64,000 bases of DNA from Palleronia caenipelagi (lineage in GTDB: Bacteria; Pseudomonadota; Alphaproteobacteria; Rhodobacterales; Rhodobacteraceae): the NCBI RefSeq assembly GCF_007004065.1, contig NZ_VFSV01000008.1, positions 93,431 through 157,430 on the forward strand, written 5' to 3'. The position numbers and the translations under genes are program-made. Positions 1 to 8,218 of this stretch are shown piece after piece; the stretch's first letter is position 1; every line of letters begins with the position of its first letter. A model generated the notes under the pieces. That model had not been told where the DNA came from. It saw only the letters and a list, made by a program, of their open reading frames with translations, and did no database searches.

Positions 1-1117
1 CGCTGTCATCAACCACCAGCCCCCAGCGATCCACTGCGGCCTCGACCCGGCGGGCCAGTGTCCGGTCGGCAGTGATTAGCGCGGCGTTGAGGCCCTCATC
101 CAAAGCGCGGCGCAGGCGAAGGGCAACGGCTTGCGCCTCTTCGGCGGGGTCGGCGGCCTCGATCAGGTCGAGCCCTTCGGTCGCCGCAATCAGGTCGCCG
201 AGCTCCGGCCCGTCGCGCATCCACTGATCCGTGACCGGCGCGGGCCGCAGCGCCATGGAGACCATGGCGGCACGGGCGCGGCGGGGACGCGCATCCGTCC
301 AGCAGCGCACCTCATCGGGGGTCATCCCGAGGCGCCGGATCAGATCCGCCAGCAGGAATTGCGGATGGTCCTCCTGGGGCGGCTCGGCGGTGAGGCTGCG
401 CCAGACCGGGGCGGGCAGATCGAGGTCGAGACCGGGCAGGATCACCGCACCATTGGGCATCCGGGCCACCGCTTCCATCAGCAGCGTGACCGGGCGCCGC
501 GACCCGGTCGAACCGATGACAAAGACCGGATCCGCCGGGGGAGACCCGCTCCAATGGGCGGCCAGTGTCAGGGCGGCCTGCCGCAGCCGCGTGTTTTGTC
601 CCGGCACATCATCGCGCGCGGCAAAGTTGTCGGCGATGGTCAGAAACCGCAAAGCGCGCTGCCAGTGGCCGCTCTCATTGCTCACATCGAGGGCGCTGAG
701 CGCATCCGGGTCGATGCCCTCGGCCTCCATCTCCTCGAACAGCTCGATCAGCGTGTCAGCCAAGGCGAAGGCATGGCTTCGAGGGGCCAGGGTCGGGTCC
801 TGCTCGATCAGCTTACGCACCAGTTCCGCCAGTTCCAGCCGCCGTCGCACCGCAGAGGGCGCGCGGGGCAGATCCCGGGTCAGTGGATGATCGGCGAGAT
901 GCGTCACCACCTGCATCCGGGGCAGGAGCCGAGCGGGACCTTCGGCCAGTTTTTCGCGCAGGCGCCGCTCCATCCGGGCGGAGTTCACGTAGATCGTACT
1001 CCGCGCCCAGAGCAAGGGGTCGTCGCCGAGACGCGACTCCAGCCCGCGCACCACCTCGGTGGTGAAATCCGCCCCCACAGGCAGGGCAAAGAGGTTGGGG
1101 AGGGGCGCGTCAGGCAC
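1..1117 (-). CDS. addB: AddB, double-strand break repair helicase-nuclease subunit (N-terminal part)
   Basis: Leftward reading frame open from a GTG at 1117 to the window edge (372 codons), so the C-terminal part with the nuclease domain lies outside. There is no early in-frame ATG, and the frame is missed if only ATG starts are scored. The start MPDAPLPNLFALPVGADF and stretches such as VFVIGSTGSRRPVTLL and GLVVDDS match the alphaproteobacterial AddB family as I remember it. AddB partners AddA (expected further left) in resecting double-strand breaks for RecA recombination. The GTG overlaps the end of the upstream nucleotidyltransferase gene by 8 nt, which implies translational coupling. The position next to murU, amgK and tsaE is typical of Rhodobacterales. 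Confidence 0.85.
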   Translation of the reverse strand, partial: MPDAPLPNLFALPVGADFTTEVVRGLESRLGDDPLLWARSTIYVNSARMERRLREKLAEGPARLLPRMQVVTHLADHPLTRDLPRAPSAVRRRLELAELVRKLIEQDPTLAPRSHAFALADTLIELFEEMEAEGIDPDALSALDVSNESGHWQRALRFLTIADNFAARDDVPGQNTRLRQAALTLAAHWSGSPPADPVFVIGSTGSRRPVTLLMEAVARMPNGAVILPGLDLDLPAPVWRSLTAEPPQEDHPQFLLADLIRRLGMTPDEVRCWTDARPRRARAAMVSMALRPAPVTDQWMRDGPELGDLIAATEGLDLIEAADPAEEAQAVALRLRRALDEGLNAALITADRTLARRVEAAVDRWGLVVDDS

Positions 1118-1784
1118 GGGCAAGCATATCCTCTGCGATGGCAATGCCCTCGGGGTGACCCACATCTGCCCAATGGCCGGGATGCACGAGCCCGAATAAC
1201 CGACCCTCGTCAGCCAGCCGCAGCCAGACCTCGCGGATCGAGAAAACCCGATCAGGGATGTCCTCGACCAGCGTCGGGTCGATGATCTGCGCGCCCGCAT
1301 AGACCAGATCACCGCCGAAACTCAGCCGCCCCTTCGCGTCAAGGCTCAGATCCCCGCCGCCTTTGCGGCCATGGGCGCGGTCCAGAGGCACGGTCATCAT
1401 CAGCGCACCCATGCCGGGACGCCAGGCGGCCTCCAGCGCGCGCAGCGGGTTCGGTCCCGTCCACAGCATGTCAGAATTCAGCGTCCAGACCGGTCCGTCG
1501 CCCAGCAGAGGCCGCGCCAGCCGCAACCCGCCCCCCGTATCCAGCAGATCGGGCCATTCCAGCGACACCTGCACGTCTTGCGCTCGCAGATGCGGCGCGA
1601 GCCGCTCGTGCAGGTAATGGGCATTGGCAACAATCCGGCCTGCACCCGCGTCCCGACCCAGTGCGATGGCGTGGTCGATCAGCGGACGGCCGGCCACCTC
1701 GATCATCGGCTTGGGCCGGGTCTGGGTCAGGTGCAGCATCCGCGTGCCACGCCCGGCAGCAAAAATCATCAGGGGCAAGCTCAT
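1110..1784 (-). CDS. murU: Nucleotidyltransferase, MurU-like (N-acetylmuramate-1-phosphate uridylyltransferase)
   Basis: 224 aa. The N-terminus carries the sugar-nucleotide transferase signature AAGRGTRM (residues 9-16) and the Lys-containing TRPKPM (22-27), with a metal-binding Asp in LNSDMLW near residue 105. The compact length without a left-handed beta-helix fits MurU rather than GlmU. MurU makes UDP-MurNAc from MurNAc-1-phosphate in the fosfomycin-insensitive cell-wall recycling route. The gene overlaps the downstream addB start by 8 nt and the upstream kinase stop by 4 nt. The adjacent AmgK-like kinase supports the MurU assignment; the substrate itself is inferred from this pairing. Confidence 0.82.
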   Translation of the reverse strand: MSLPLMIFAAGRGTRMLHLTQTRPKPMIEVAGRPLIDHAIALGRDAGAGRIVANAHYLHERLAPHLRAQDVQVSLEWPDLLDTGGGLRLARPLLGDGPVWTLNSDMLWTGPNPLRALEAAWRPGMGALMMTVPLDRAHGRKGGGDLSLDAKGRLSFGGDLVYAGAQIIDPTLVEDIPDRVFSIREVWLRLADEGRLFGLVHPGHWADVGHPEGIAIAEDMLARA

Positions 1785-2701
1785 GCGGTGCCTTCGGGTT
1801 GGGGCATGATCTTTGTCAGCTCTTCGACGAGAGGGGCGGCCACCGGATGGCTGAGGCAGCGTTCGAGATAGCTGCGCACCCGCGGGACGAGCGCCAGATA
1901 CTGGGTCTTGCCCTGCTGCGCAGCAAGGCGGCGGAAAATGCCCAGTATCCGCAGGTGCCGCTGGGCAGATTGCAGCGCATACGCGGCGCGGAATCGCTCG
2001 GGGTCGAGCCCCGTCGCGGCGAGGTAGCGGGCGATCATCTGCTCTTCGAGCGCCGGGGCGACGTCGCGCCGCGCGTCCTGCAGGAGAGAAGCCAAGTCAT
2101 AGGCACGATGGCCGGCCAGTGCGTCCTGAAAATCCACAAGCCCGACCTGCGCCACACCTGTCCGATCCGGCAACCAGAGCAGGTTCTGTGCGTGATAGTC
2201 CCGGTGCAGAAGTATGTCTGTCTCAGGGGCGTGGCGTGTCAGCAGCTCGTTAAGACGCGCGGGAATATTGCTGGAGCCATAGGCCGCCTCAAACGGTTCG
2301 AGAAACGCGGCCATGCGCGACGGGTCATAGCGTTCGGCCCAGTCGGGCGGTGCATGAGCATGGAGCGCGACGAGCAGATCCGTTGCAGCTTCGTAGAGCG
2401 GCAGTTCCAGGGCCGGATCGGCGGCGATCTCGACGCTGAACAGAGCATCGCCCAGATCCTCCATCAGCACGAGCCCAGCCTCGCGGTCCTCTGCGAAGAT
2501 ACCGGGACAGGACAGGCCGAGCGCTGAGAAATGCGCCGCCGCGCGAACAAACGGCTCAATGTCGGTACCGGGGCTCTCCATCAGGATCGCGGAGCCTCGG
2601 GGGCCGGTCAGGCGCGTGAACCTCCGGCCCGACGCGTCACCCGCCACCGGCGCCCGGTTCGAAGAGTCCCAGCCGCAATCCGACAAAAACCGCTCAGACA
2701 T
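1781..2701 (-). CDS. amgK: Aminoglycoside-phosphotransferase-fold kinase, AmgK-like (MurNAc/GlcNAc anomeric kinase)
   Basis: 306 aa with the APH fold. The catalytic loop HRDYHAQN is at residues 166-173 and the metal-binding Asp of LVDFQDA at 190. I chose the ATG at 2701 (MSERFLSDCGW), because the longer possible start at 2743 lies well inside tsaE and has no family support. The chosen start overlaps the tsaE stop by 8 nt. AmgK phosphorylates the anomeric hydroxyl of MurNAc or GlcNAc, and MurU (next gene, 4-nt overlap) then uridylylates the product. Together they return peptidoglycan sugars to UDP-MurNAc without MurA. The family assignment is firm; the recycling role is inferred from the pair. 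Confidence 0.8.
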   Translation of the reverse strand: MSERFLSDCGWDSSNRAPVAGDASGRRFTRLTGPRGSAILMESPGTDIEPFVRAAAHFSALGLSCPGIFAEDREAGLVLMEDLGDALFSVEIAADPALELPLYEAATDLLVALHAHAPPDWAERYDPSRMAAFLEPFEAAYGSSNIPARLNELLTRHAPETDILLHRDYHAQNLLWLPDRTGVAQVGLVDFQDALAGHRAYDLASLLQDARRDVAPALEEQMIARYLAATGLDPERFRAAYALQSAQRHLRILGIFRRLAAQQGKTQYLALVPRVRSYLERCLSHPVAAPLVEELTKIMPQPEGTA

Positions 2702-3170
2702 GCTGTTGCTCCAGATGCGCCAGACGGTCGGCCCAATGGTCATCCTGACCGGTCAGCGTCACGATCCGACCGTCGCCCGCCGGGGTCAGGACAAGCTTCA
2801 GCGCGCTGTCGGGCCAGCCCTCGCCGCGCTCGGGCCATTCGATGAGACAGACAGCCTCGCCCAGCGCTTCTTCGATCCCCAACTCGGGCAATTCCGACGG
2901 ATCGCCCAGCCGGTACAGGTCCGCATGAAGCACCTCCAGCGGCCCGGCCCGATAGGTCTGGACCAGCGTGTAGGTGGGGGATGGGACGTCTTCGACCGGC
3001 CCGTGGGGCTCCTGAAGCGACTGGATGATTGCGCGTGCGAGATGGCTCTTACCCGCGCCCAGATCCCCCGTAAGCAACAGGGTATCGCACGCCTCCAACA
3101 TCGGAGCGAGCGCCTGAGCCAGCCGGTCCGTGGCAGACGGGTCGGGCAGAGAAAACGTGACGTTTGCCAT
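2694..3170 (-). CDS. tsaE: TsaE, tRNA threonylcarbamoyladenosine biosynthesis ATPase
   Basis: 158 aa from the ATG at 3170 (MANVTFSLPDPSATDRL); a longer start at 3212 adds residues that look non-homologous. It has Walker A GDLGAGKS (35-42), the family motif SPTYTLV (64-70) and HADLYRL (82-88). TsaE is the P-loop ATPase that works with TsaB and TsaD to make the t6A37 modification on ANN-decoding tRNAs. Length is normal. It heads a leftward run with amgK, murU and addB, all joined by 4-8 nt overlaps. Confidence 0.93.
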   Translation of the reverse strand: MANVTFSLPDPSATDRLAQALAPMLEACDTLLLTGDLGAGKSHLARAIIQSLQEPHGPVEDVPSPTYTLVQTYRAGPLEVLHADLYRLGDPSELPELGIEEALGEAVCLIEWPERGEGWPDSALKLVLTPAGDGRIVTLTGQDDHWADRLAHLEQQHV

Positions 3171-3231
3171 GGGCGGAAGATGGCCGCAGAGGCCGCCCAC
3201 TGCAAGGGACAAGCGTGCAGACCAAATACGG

Positions 3232-4647
3232 TCAGGCGCGCCAACTCTCCAATACCGCGTCCGCCGTCATCTCCGGGTTGTAGCGGACGATAAAGCCATG
3301 CTGCCCCAGCGGGTTGACCTGCAATGCCCTGTCCTCCAGCGGTTCGACCCGATCGCCTGAACCGGTGAGGGCGTGAAGATCCGGAATATCACCGGCTGGA
3401 ATTTTCAGGCGCCACTGGTCTGACAGCTCACCCCATGACTGGCCGGGGCGGGCCGATGGCCAGATCTTCCGGAACGCGTGATTGGCATAGGTGAGCGCGC
3501 CGTCGCGATCACAGAGTGCTGTTGCGCCCGGCAGCGCATCAAACGCCGCGCGGTAGCTGCTGAGTTCGCTTTGGGCGCGCTGAACTTGCCTGATTTCGGC
3601 GGTGGCGTCTTCGAGCATGAACCCGCAGGAACCGTCCTCCTGAAGATTGGCAGAAAACCGAAGAATGCGACCATCCTCCTGGCGCCAGATCTCCATGATC
3701 TGACCGTTCCTTTGCGCCTGTCGGGCGAAGCGCGTGCGCAGATCTTCGCCCTCGATTTGCCCTGCGATGCCGCACGCCTCGAACCGGTCGAACAGGCTGT
3801 TCCGAAGCGGATTGGTGAGAATCCATTCCGCAGCAAGTCCTGTCAGATCCAGCCACGCCGGGTTGAACGCGGAAATCCGGCCCTCCGCGTCGTAGATCGC
3901 CAGCCCGTTCGGGAGTTGTGAGAAGATCCGCGACATGGACTGATTGATCCTGCCAGCGCCTCGTGCCTCACCTGTTGGCAACAAGGCACAGATGATCGAA
4001 TCGACAGACTCGGTGCTCGCAAAAACATATTGCCGATCACCCATCTCTAAGCGTCCCCCGTCGGTGGACATGTCATGGCCTGCAATGCGGGGAATCGGCC
4101 AGATGTCCTGCCCCGCGCCGACCACGTCCATATAGGCCCGGTTGGCCCAGACGATCCGTTCTGCCGCGTCATGCTGCCAGACAGGGAACGGGAGCGCTTT
4201 GATCAACCTATTTTTCGCAGCGCACTCCAGTTGCAGCGCATTGATGCAGACCCGGTCGATCTCGACCCGATCATTGCGATCATCGAGGGCCTCCAGCGTC
4301 ACCCGGTTCCCCGAGCGTTCGAGCCGGGCGCGGGACAATCCGTCAGCCGCCATGAGCATCTCTGTTTCGCCATCACCCATGTCGTGCACGAGCGGAGCCA
4401 GAGTCGGAAACCGCGCGACCAACTGGCGCCAGAGCGTATCATCCGTCATTTTCGCGCCATGTGATCTGCCGAGAAACTCTGCGATCCGCGGATCCCAACC
4501 AGTCAGAACTCCATCGGAAAAGGTCACCCGAACGGGCTCGGCGGAGGCCGGGGGTTTGCTGTCGGCGCAGCGGGAGAGCCGGGGGGACCGGCGGGCCCCC
4601 GCAACGCGGGCGACCAAAGATGACAGTAAACCACCTGAAAACACCAA
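3232..4647 (-). CDS. PAS-domain (PAS_7-like) sensory protein
   Basis: Up to 471 aa. At least two PAS-like segments are visible: one around LPNGLAIYDAEGRISAFNP and a second around the AAFDALPGATALCDRDG stretch near the C-terminus. An earlier portion (FPVWQHDAAERIVWANRAYM) also looks PAS-like. No histidine-kinase H-box or HATPase motif follows; the protein ends shortly after the last PAS with VLESWRA. The only upstream starts before a stop at 4681 are a TTG at 4647 and a GTG at 4644, so the true start is uncertain. The short hydrophobic N-terminus (GGLLSSLVARVAG) may be a remnant of a membrane anchor. It may sense a redox or small-molecule signal for a separate partner; no partner is identified. 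Confidence 0.72.
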   Translation of the reverse strand: MVFSGGLLSSLVARVAGARRSPRLSRCADSKPPASAEPVRVTFSDGVLTGWDPRIAEFLGRSHGAKMTDDTLWRQLVARFPTLAPLVHDMGDGETEMLMAADGLSRARLERSGNRVTLEALDDRNDRVEIDRVCINALQLECAAKNRLIKALPFPVWQHDAAERIVWANRAYMDVVGAGQDIWPIPRIAGHDMSTDGGRLEMGDRQYVFASTESVDSIICALLPTGEARGAGRINQSMSRIFSQLPNGLAIYDAEGRISAFNPAWLDLTGLAAEWILTNPLRNSLFDRFEACGIAGQIEGEDLRTRFARQAQRNGQIMEIWRQEDGRILRFSANLQEDGSCGFMLEDATAEIRQVQRAQSELSSYRAAFDALPGATALCDRDGALTYANHAFRKIWPSARPGQSWGELSDQWRLKIPAGDIPDLHALTGSGDRVEPLEDRALQVNPLGQHGFIVRYNPEMTADAVLESWRA

Positions 4648-4864
4648 AACACCCTCAAACCACCAATTCCGTCTGCAGATCTACCGAGACATGATTAATC
4701 CAGCGTAAACCAAAATACGGGTCCGACGGGGCCGAACAGGATGTGCAGCAACAGCCATGGGCCGCGCTTCATAATGAACCCAATTGTTCGACTGGTGTCT
4801 GCCGGTCACGCAACGCGCAGTCTGGCCGGACCAGGCTCAAGATCGTGCGGCGCACAGACCTGCG

Positions 4865-4892
4865 GAGCAATATTGTTAACAAAGTATTGCTC
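4865..4892. promoter_or_regulatory. 28-bp nested palindrome upstream of the ABC transporter operon
   Basis: Arms GAGCAATA (4865-4872) and TATTGCTC (4885-4892) are perfect inverted repeats, and they enclose the perfect 10-bp palindrome TTGTTAACAA (4873-4882). The site lies about 72 bp before the ATG of the binding-protein gene, in the only A+T-rich part of this 317-bp intergenic region (4648-4964). This suits a dimeric repressor or activator operator. It does not obviously match the Irr or RirA boxes as I remember them, so the regulator is unknown. Confidence 0.5.
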
Positions 4893-4964
4893 GCGCGGCG
4901 CGACTTCACGTAACACAGTGGTCGCGCCCGGATGGAAGAAACCGGGACAGGGAGGATTTTATTG

Positions 4965-5996
4965 ATGATAACGAAGACAACCGTGAGTGCTATTGCCGTT
5001 ACGACCAGCCTTTTCGCGACCGGCGCCATGGCCGAGACGTTGAACGTGGTCTGCTCGAACGAGCAGTCCTGGTGCGATCTGATGGCCCAGAACTTCAAGA
5101 TCGACACCGGGATCGACACCGCCATCGTGCGCAAATCCACGGGCGAAGTGCTGGCCCAGATCCGCGCCGAGGCCGGCAACCCGAAGGTTGACGTCTGGTG
5201 GGGCGGCACCGGTGATCCGCATCTGATCGCTGCAAACGAAGGGCTCACCGTGGCCTCGGAGGCGGATACCTCTGAGCAGCATGACTGGTCCCAGAGCATG
5301 GCCGAGATGACCGAAGGCAAGGCTATCGGCGTTCATGTGGGTCTCCTCGGGATGCTCTACAACACGGAGGTTCTGGCCGAGAAAGGCTTGCCTGCCCCGG
5401 CTTGCTGGAGCGATCTGACAAAGGCCGACTACAATGGCGAGATCACCGTGGCCAACCCGCAATCCTCGGGCACGGCCTATACCCAGCTGGCCACGCTGGT
5501 GCAGCTCTTCGGCGAGGACGAAGCCTTTGAGATGCTGGCTGCAATCGGCGCCAACGTGAACCAGAACACCAAATCCGGCTCCGCGCCGGGCAAGATGGCC
5601 GCGCGTGGGGAGACCACAATCGCCGTGGGCTTCATGCATGACATGGTGAATCTCAAAAAGCAGGGCTTCCCGGTCGAAATCGTCTCGCCCTGTGAAGGCA
5701 CCGGGTACGAAGTAGGCGCCGTCTCCGTCATCAATGGCACGCCGAACATGGATGCCGCAAAGAAATGGGTCGATTACGTGCTTAGCGCCGATGCCCAGTC
5801 ACGCGGTCTGGAGGTCGGCGTGTTCAACATCCCGTCGAACACGAACGCTTCCACCGACCCTGACGCCCCCGACATGAAGGCCGTGAAGCTGATCGACTAT
5901 GATTTCGCCACCTACGGTTCCTCCGACACCCGCAGCCGTCTGCTGGAGCGCTGGGAGACCGACGTGAAGGCCAAAGGCGGCAATTTCGAAGAGTAA
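4965..5996 (+). CDS. ABC transporter periplasmic substrate-binding protein (AfuA/FbpA type)
   Basis: 343 aa from the ATG at 4965, with GGAGG at 4951-4955 as a well-spaced ribosome site; a longer frame from 4932 lacks one. The signal peptide MITKTTVSAIAVTTSLFATG-AMA is followed by mature ETLNVVCSNEQSW. The body resembles family-1 binding proteins of the COG1840 group (ferric iron, but also 2-aminoethylphosphonate, thiamine and related ligands), with the typical VDVWWGGTGDPH and NPQSSGTAYTQLA segments. It is first gene of a transporter operon with a two-domain permease and an ATPase. The ligand cannot be decided from sequence alone; iron is the default family call. Confidence 0.85.
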   Translation: MITKTTVSAIAVTTSLFATGAMAETLNVVCSNEQSWCDLMAQNFKIDTGIDTAIVRKSTGEVLAQIRAEAGNPKVDVWWGGTGDPHLIAANEGLTVASEADTSEQHDWSQSMAEMTEGKAIGVHVGLLGMLYNTEVLAEKGLPAPACWSDLTKADYNGEITVANPQSSGTAYTQLATLVQLFGEDEAFEMLAAIGANVNQNTKSGSAPGKMAARGETTIAVGFMHDMVNLKKQGFPVEIVSPCEGTGYEVGAVSVINGTPNMDAAKKWVDYVLSADAQSRGLEVGVFNIPSNTNASTDPDAPDMKAVKLIDYDFATYGSSDTRSRLLERWETDVKAKGGNFEE

Positions 5997-6004
5997 CGAC
6001 CGAC

Positions 6005-6028
6005 GGCCCGCCTGATGACGGGCGGGCC
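6005..6028 (+). terminator. Intercistronic hairpin after the binding-protein gene
   Basis: GGCCCGCC (6005-6012) and GGCGGGCC (6021-6028) pair perfectly around an 8-nt loop, 8 nt after the stop codon. No T-run follows and the permease gene starts 22 nt later. The likely role is partial termination or 3'-end protection, so that binding-protein mRNA exceeds permease mRNA, as is common in ABC operons. Confidence 0.6.
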
Positions 6029-6050
6029 TGACGGGATCGGGGACAAGATC

Positions 6051-8207
6051 ATGCGAAGAACGGCGGGGCTGTGGCTCCTGATCGGGCTTGGTGCCTTTGT
6101 GCTCTTGCCCTGGTACGCGACCGGGGGCGGGTTCTGGTCTTTTGGCTGGCTCCCGACGCTGTTTGCAGGTGACGCCCCGGCGGTTTTGTGGATGGCGGCA
6201 GAGCGGCCGTGGCTGATGCTGCCGCTTCTGGGCCTCTTTGGCGCAACGCTCAGCCTCGGGTTCCTCGGCCACTCCGTCACGCTGGCCCGCGGGCTGGTGG
6301 CAAGCGGGGTGCTGGGTCTTTCAGCCCTTGTCTTCGAGGGGCTGACCATCCTCGGCAATGGCACACGCTTTGGTCTTTTTGACGGAGCCACACAGCCCGG
6401 CATGGGCATGGGGGCGTTTGTCACATCCGCCGCATTGCTGTTCATTCTGACCACCGGCATTTCCGGGCTCCGACGCGGGCGGGGCGATGCCTTCATCACC
6501 GGCATGGTGGGCGCCATCATCGCGCTGGTAGCGGTGTTTGTGTTCTACCCGATGAGCTTCATCCTGATCCGCGCCTTTGAGCTGAAAGACGGCGCAGGGT
6601 TCGGGCTGACGGAATTCCTGCCTCGCTTCTTTGCGCCCGCCAACTGGTCGGTCGCTTGCCTGACCGGCAACGGGTCCTGCGGGGTAGCGGTCAACTCGGC
6701 GCTGCTCGGCCTCGCGACGGCCACCGGAACGACCCTCTTGGGCCTTGCCTTTGCACTGATTTTCACCCGCACCAATTTTCGCGCAAAGAAACTCCTCCGG
6801 GTTCTGACAATCCTGCCGATCATCACTCCGCCCTTCGTCATCGGGCTGGTGCTGATCCTGCTGCTGGGCCGCCAAGGCACCTTCACCGTATTCTTCGCCG
6901 ACCTCCTGAACATCGAGAAAACCCGATGGCTCTATGGCTTCTGGGGGGTGTGGCTCGCGCAGATGCTGTCCTTCACCCCCATCGCCTTCCTGGTGCTCAT
7001 TGGCGTGGTCGAAGGAGTCAGCCCCTCCATGGAGGAAGCCAGCCAGACCCTCGACGCCAATCGCTGGCAAACCTTCCGCCATATCAGCCTGCCACTCATG
7101 CGCCCGGGTCTCGCCAACGCGTTCCTGCTGGGCTTCATCGAGAGCGTGGCCGATTTCGGCAATCCGCTGGTGCTGGGGGGCAATTTCAACGTGCTGTCGA
7201 CGGAGATTTATTTCTCAATCGTCGGCACGGTCGCCGACCCGGCCAAAGCCGCGATTCTGTCGGTGATCCTGCTGTCTCTAACCCTGACCGCCTTCATCGC
7301 CCAACGCACCTGGCTCGGTAAAAAGAACTACGCCACCGTCACGGGCAAGGCCGATAGCGGTCGCCACGCCGCCCTGAACCCGGCCCTGCGGTGGACCTGC
7401 TACCTCGTCGCCATCCCCTGGGCGGCGTTCACGCTGCTCCTTTATGTGCTGATTGTATTTGGCAGCTTCGTCAAACTCTGGGGATACGATCACACCTTCA
7501 CGCTGGAGCATTACAAGCGCGCCTTTGGCATCGTCGTCCGGAACGGGGTGCATTTCACCGGCGCCGCCTGGGACAGCTACATGACGACGCTCACTATCGC
7601 CGGGATCGCCGCGCCGCTGACCGCTGCGGTGGGCCTCGCCACAGCCTACCTGCTGGTGCGGCAGAAGTTCTTTGGCAAGGACGCTTTCGAGTTCTCGACC
7701 ATGCTCTCCTTTGCCATCCCCGGAACGGTGATTGGCGTGGCCTATGTGATGGCCTTCAACTTCCCGCCCATCGAGCTGACCGCGACCGGGCTGATCCTCG
7801 TCATCGTGTTTATCTTCCGCAACATGCCAGTGGGGGTGCGCGGCGGGATCGCGGCCATGAGCCAGCTCGACAAATCCCTCGACGAGGCGTCCATCACCCT
7901 CGGGGCGAATTCCGCCACCACACTACGCCGGGTCATCCTCCCGCTCATGGGGCCTGCGATCCTCGCCGCGCTAACCTATAGCTTTGTCCGGGCGATCACC
8001 TCAGTCTCGGCGGTGATCTTCCTCGTTTCGGCGCGTTACAATATGGCCACCTCCTTCATCGTGGGACGGGTGGAGAACGGGGAATACGGCATCGCCATCG
8101 CCTATTCCGCCGTGCTCATCGTCACGATGCTGCTGGCCATTCTCACCCTGCAACTGATCATCGGCCGCCGCCGTCTGCGCCGCGCGGACCGGGTGGAAAC
8201 CGCGTGA
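6051..8207 (+). CDS. ABC transporter permease, fused two-domain (FbpB-like)
   Basis: 718 aa starting at MRRTAGLWLLIGLGAFVLL (6051; an in-frame ATG at 6015 lies inside the preceding hairpin). It is a tandem permease with two EAA loops, EASQTLDANRWQTFRHI and EASITLGANSATTLRRV, one in each half. Each half also has a run of about six hydrophobic helices. An extra cluster of three to four N-terminal helices (roughly residues 5-150) precedes the first permease domain. Fused permeases of this size are typical of COG1178 iron-type importers in Rhodobacterales. It receives substrate from the preceding binding protein and is driven by the ATPase downstream, whose potential GTG start overlaps its stop codon. 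Confidence 0.87.
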   Translation: MRRTAGLWLLIGLGAFVLLPWYATGGGFWSFGWLPTLFAGDAPAVLWMAAERPWLMLPLLGLFGATLSLGFLGHSVTLARGLVASGVLGLSALVFEGLTILGNGTRFGLFDGATQPGMGMGAFVTSAALLFILTTGISGLRRGRGDAFITGMVGAIIALVAVFVFYPMSFILIRAFELKDGAGFGLTEFLPRFFAPANWSVACLTGNGSCGVAVNSALLGLATATGTTLLGLAFALIFTRTNFRAKKLLRVLTILPIITPPFVIGLVLILLLGRQGTFTVFFADLLNIEKTRWLYGFWGVWLAQMLSFTPIAFLVLIGVVEGVSPSMEEASQTLDANRWQTFRHISLPLMRPGLANAFLLGFIESVADFGNPLVLGGNFNVLSTEIYFSIVGTVADPAKAAILSVILLSLTLTAFIAQRTWLGKKNYATVTGKADSGRHAALNPALRWTCYLVAIPWAAFTLLLYVLIVFGSFVKLWGYDHTFTLEHYKRAFGIVVRNGVHFTGAAWDSYMTTLTIAGIAAPLTAAVGLATAYLLVRQKFFGKDAFEFSTMLSFAIPGTVIGVAYVMAFNFPPIELTATGLILVIVFIFRNMPVGVRGGIAAMSQLDKSLDEASITLGANSATTLRRVILPLMGPAILAALTYSFVRAITSVSAVIFLVSARYNMATSFIVGRVENGEYGIAIAYSAVLIVTMLLAILTLQLIIGRRRLRRADRVETA

Positions 8208-8218
8208 AGGAAGCTTCG

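Noticed and set aside
131..1285. 384-codon rightward frame over addB
   Set aside because: The leftward AddB frame is continuous with murU and has family-like sequence; the rightward one does not.
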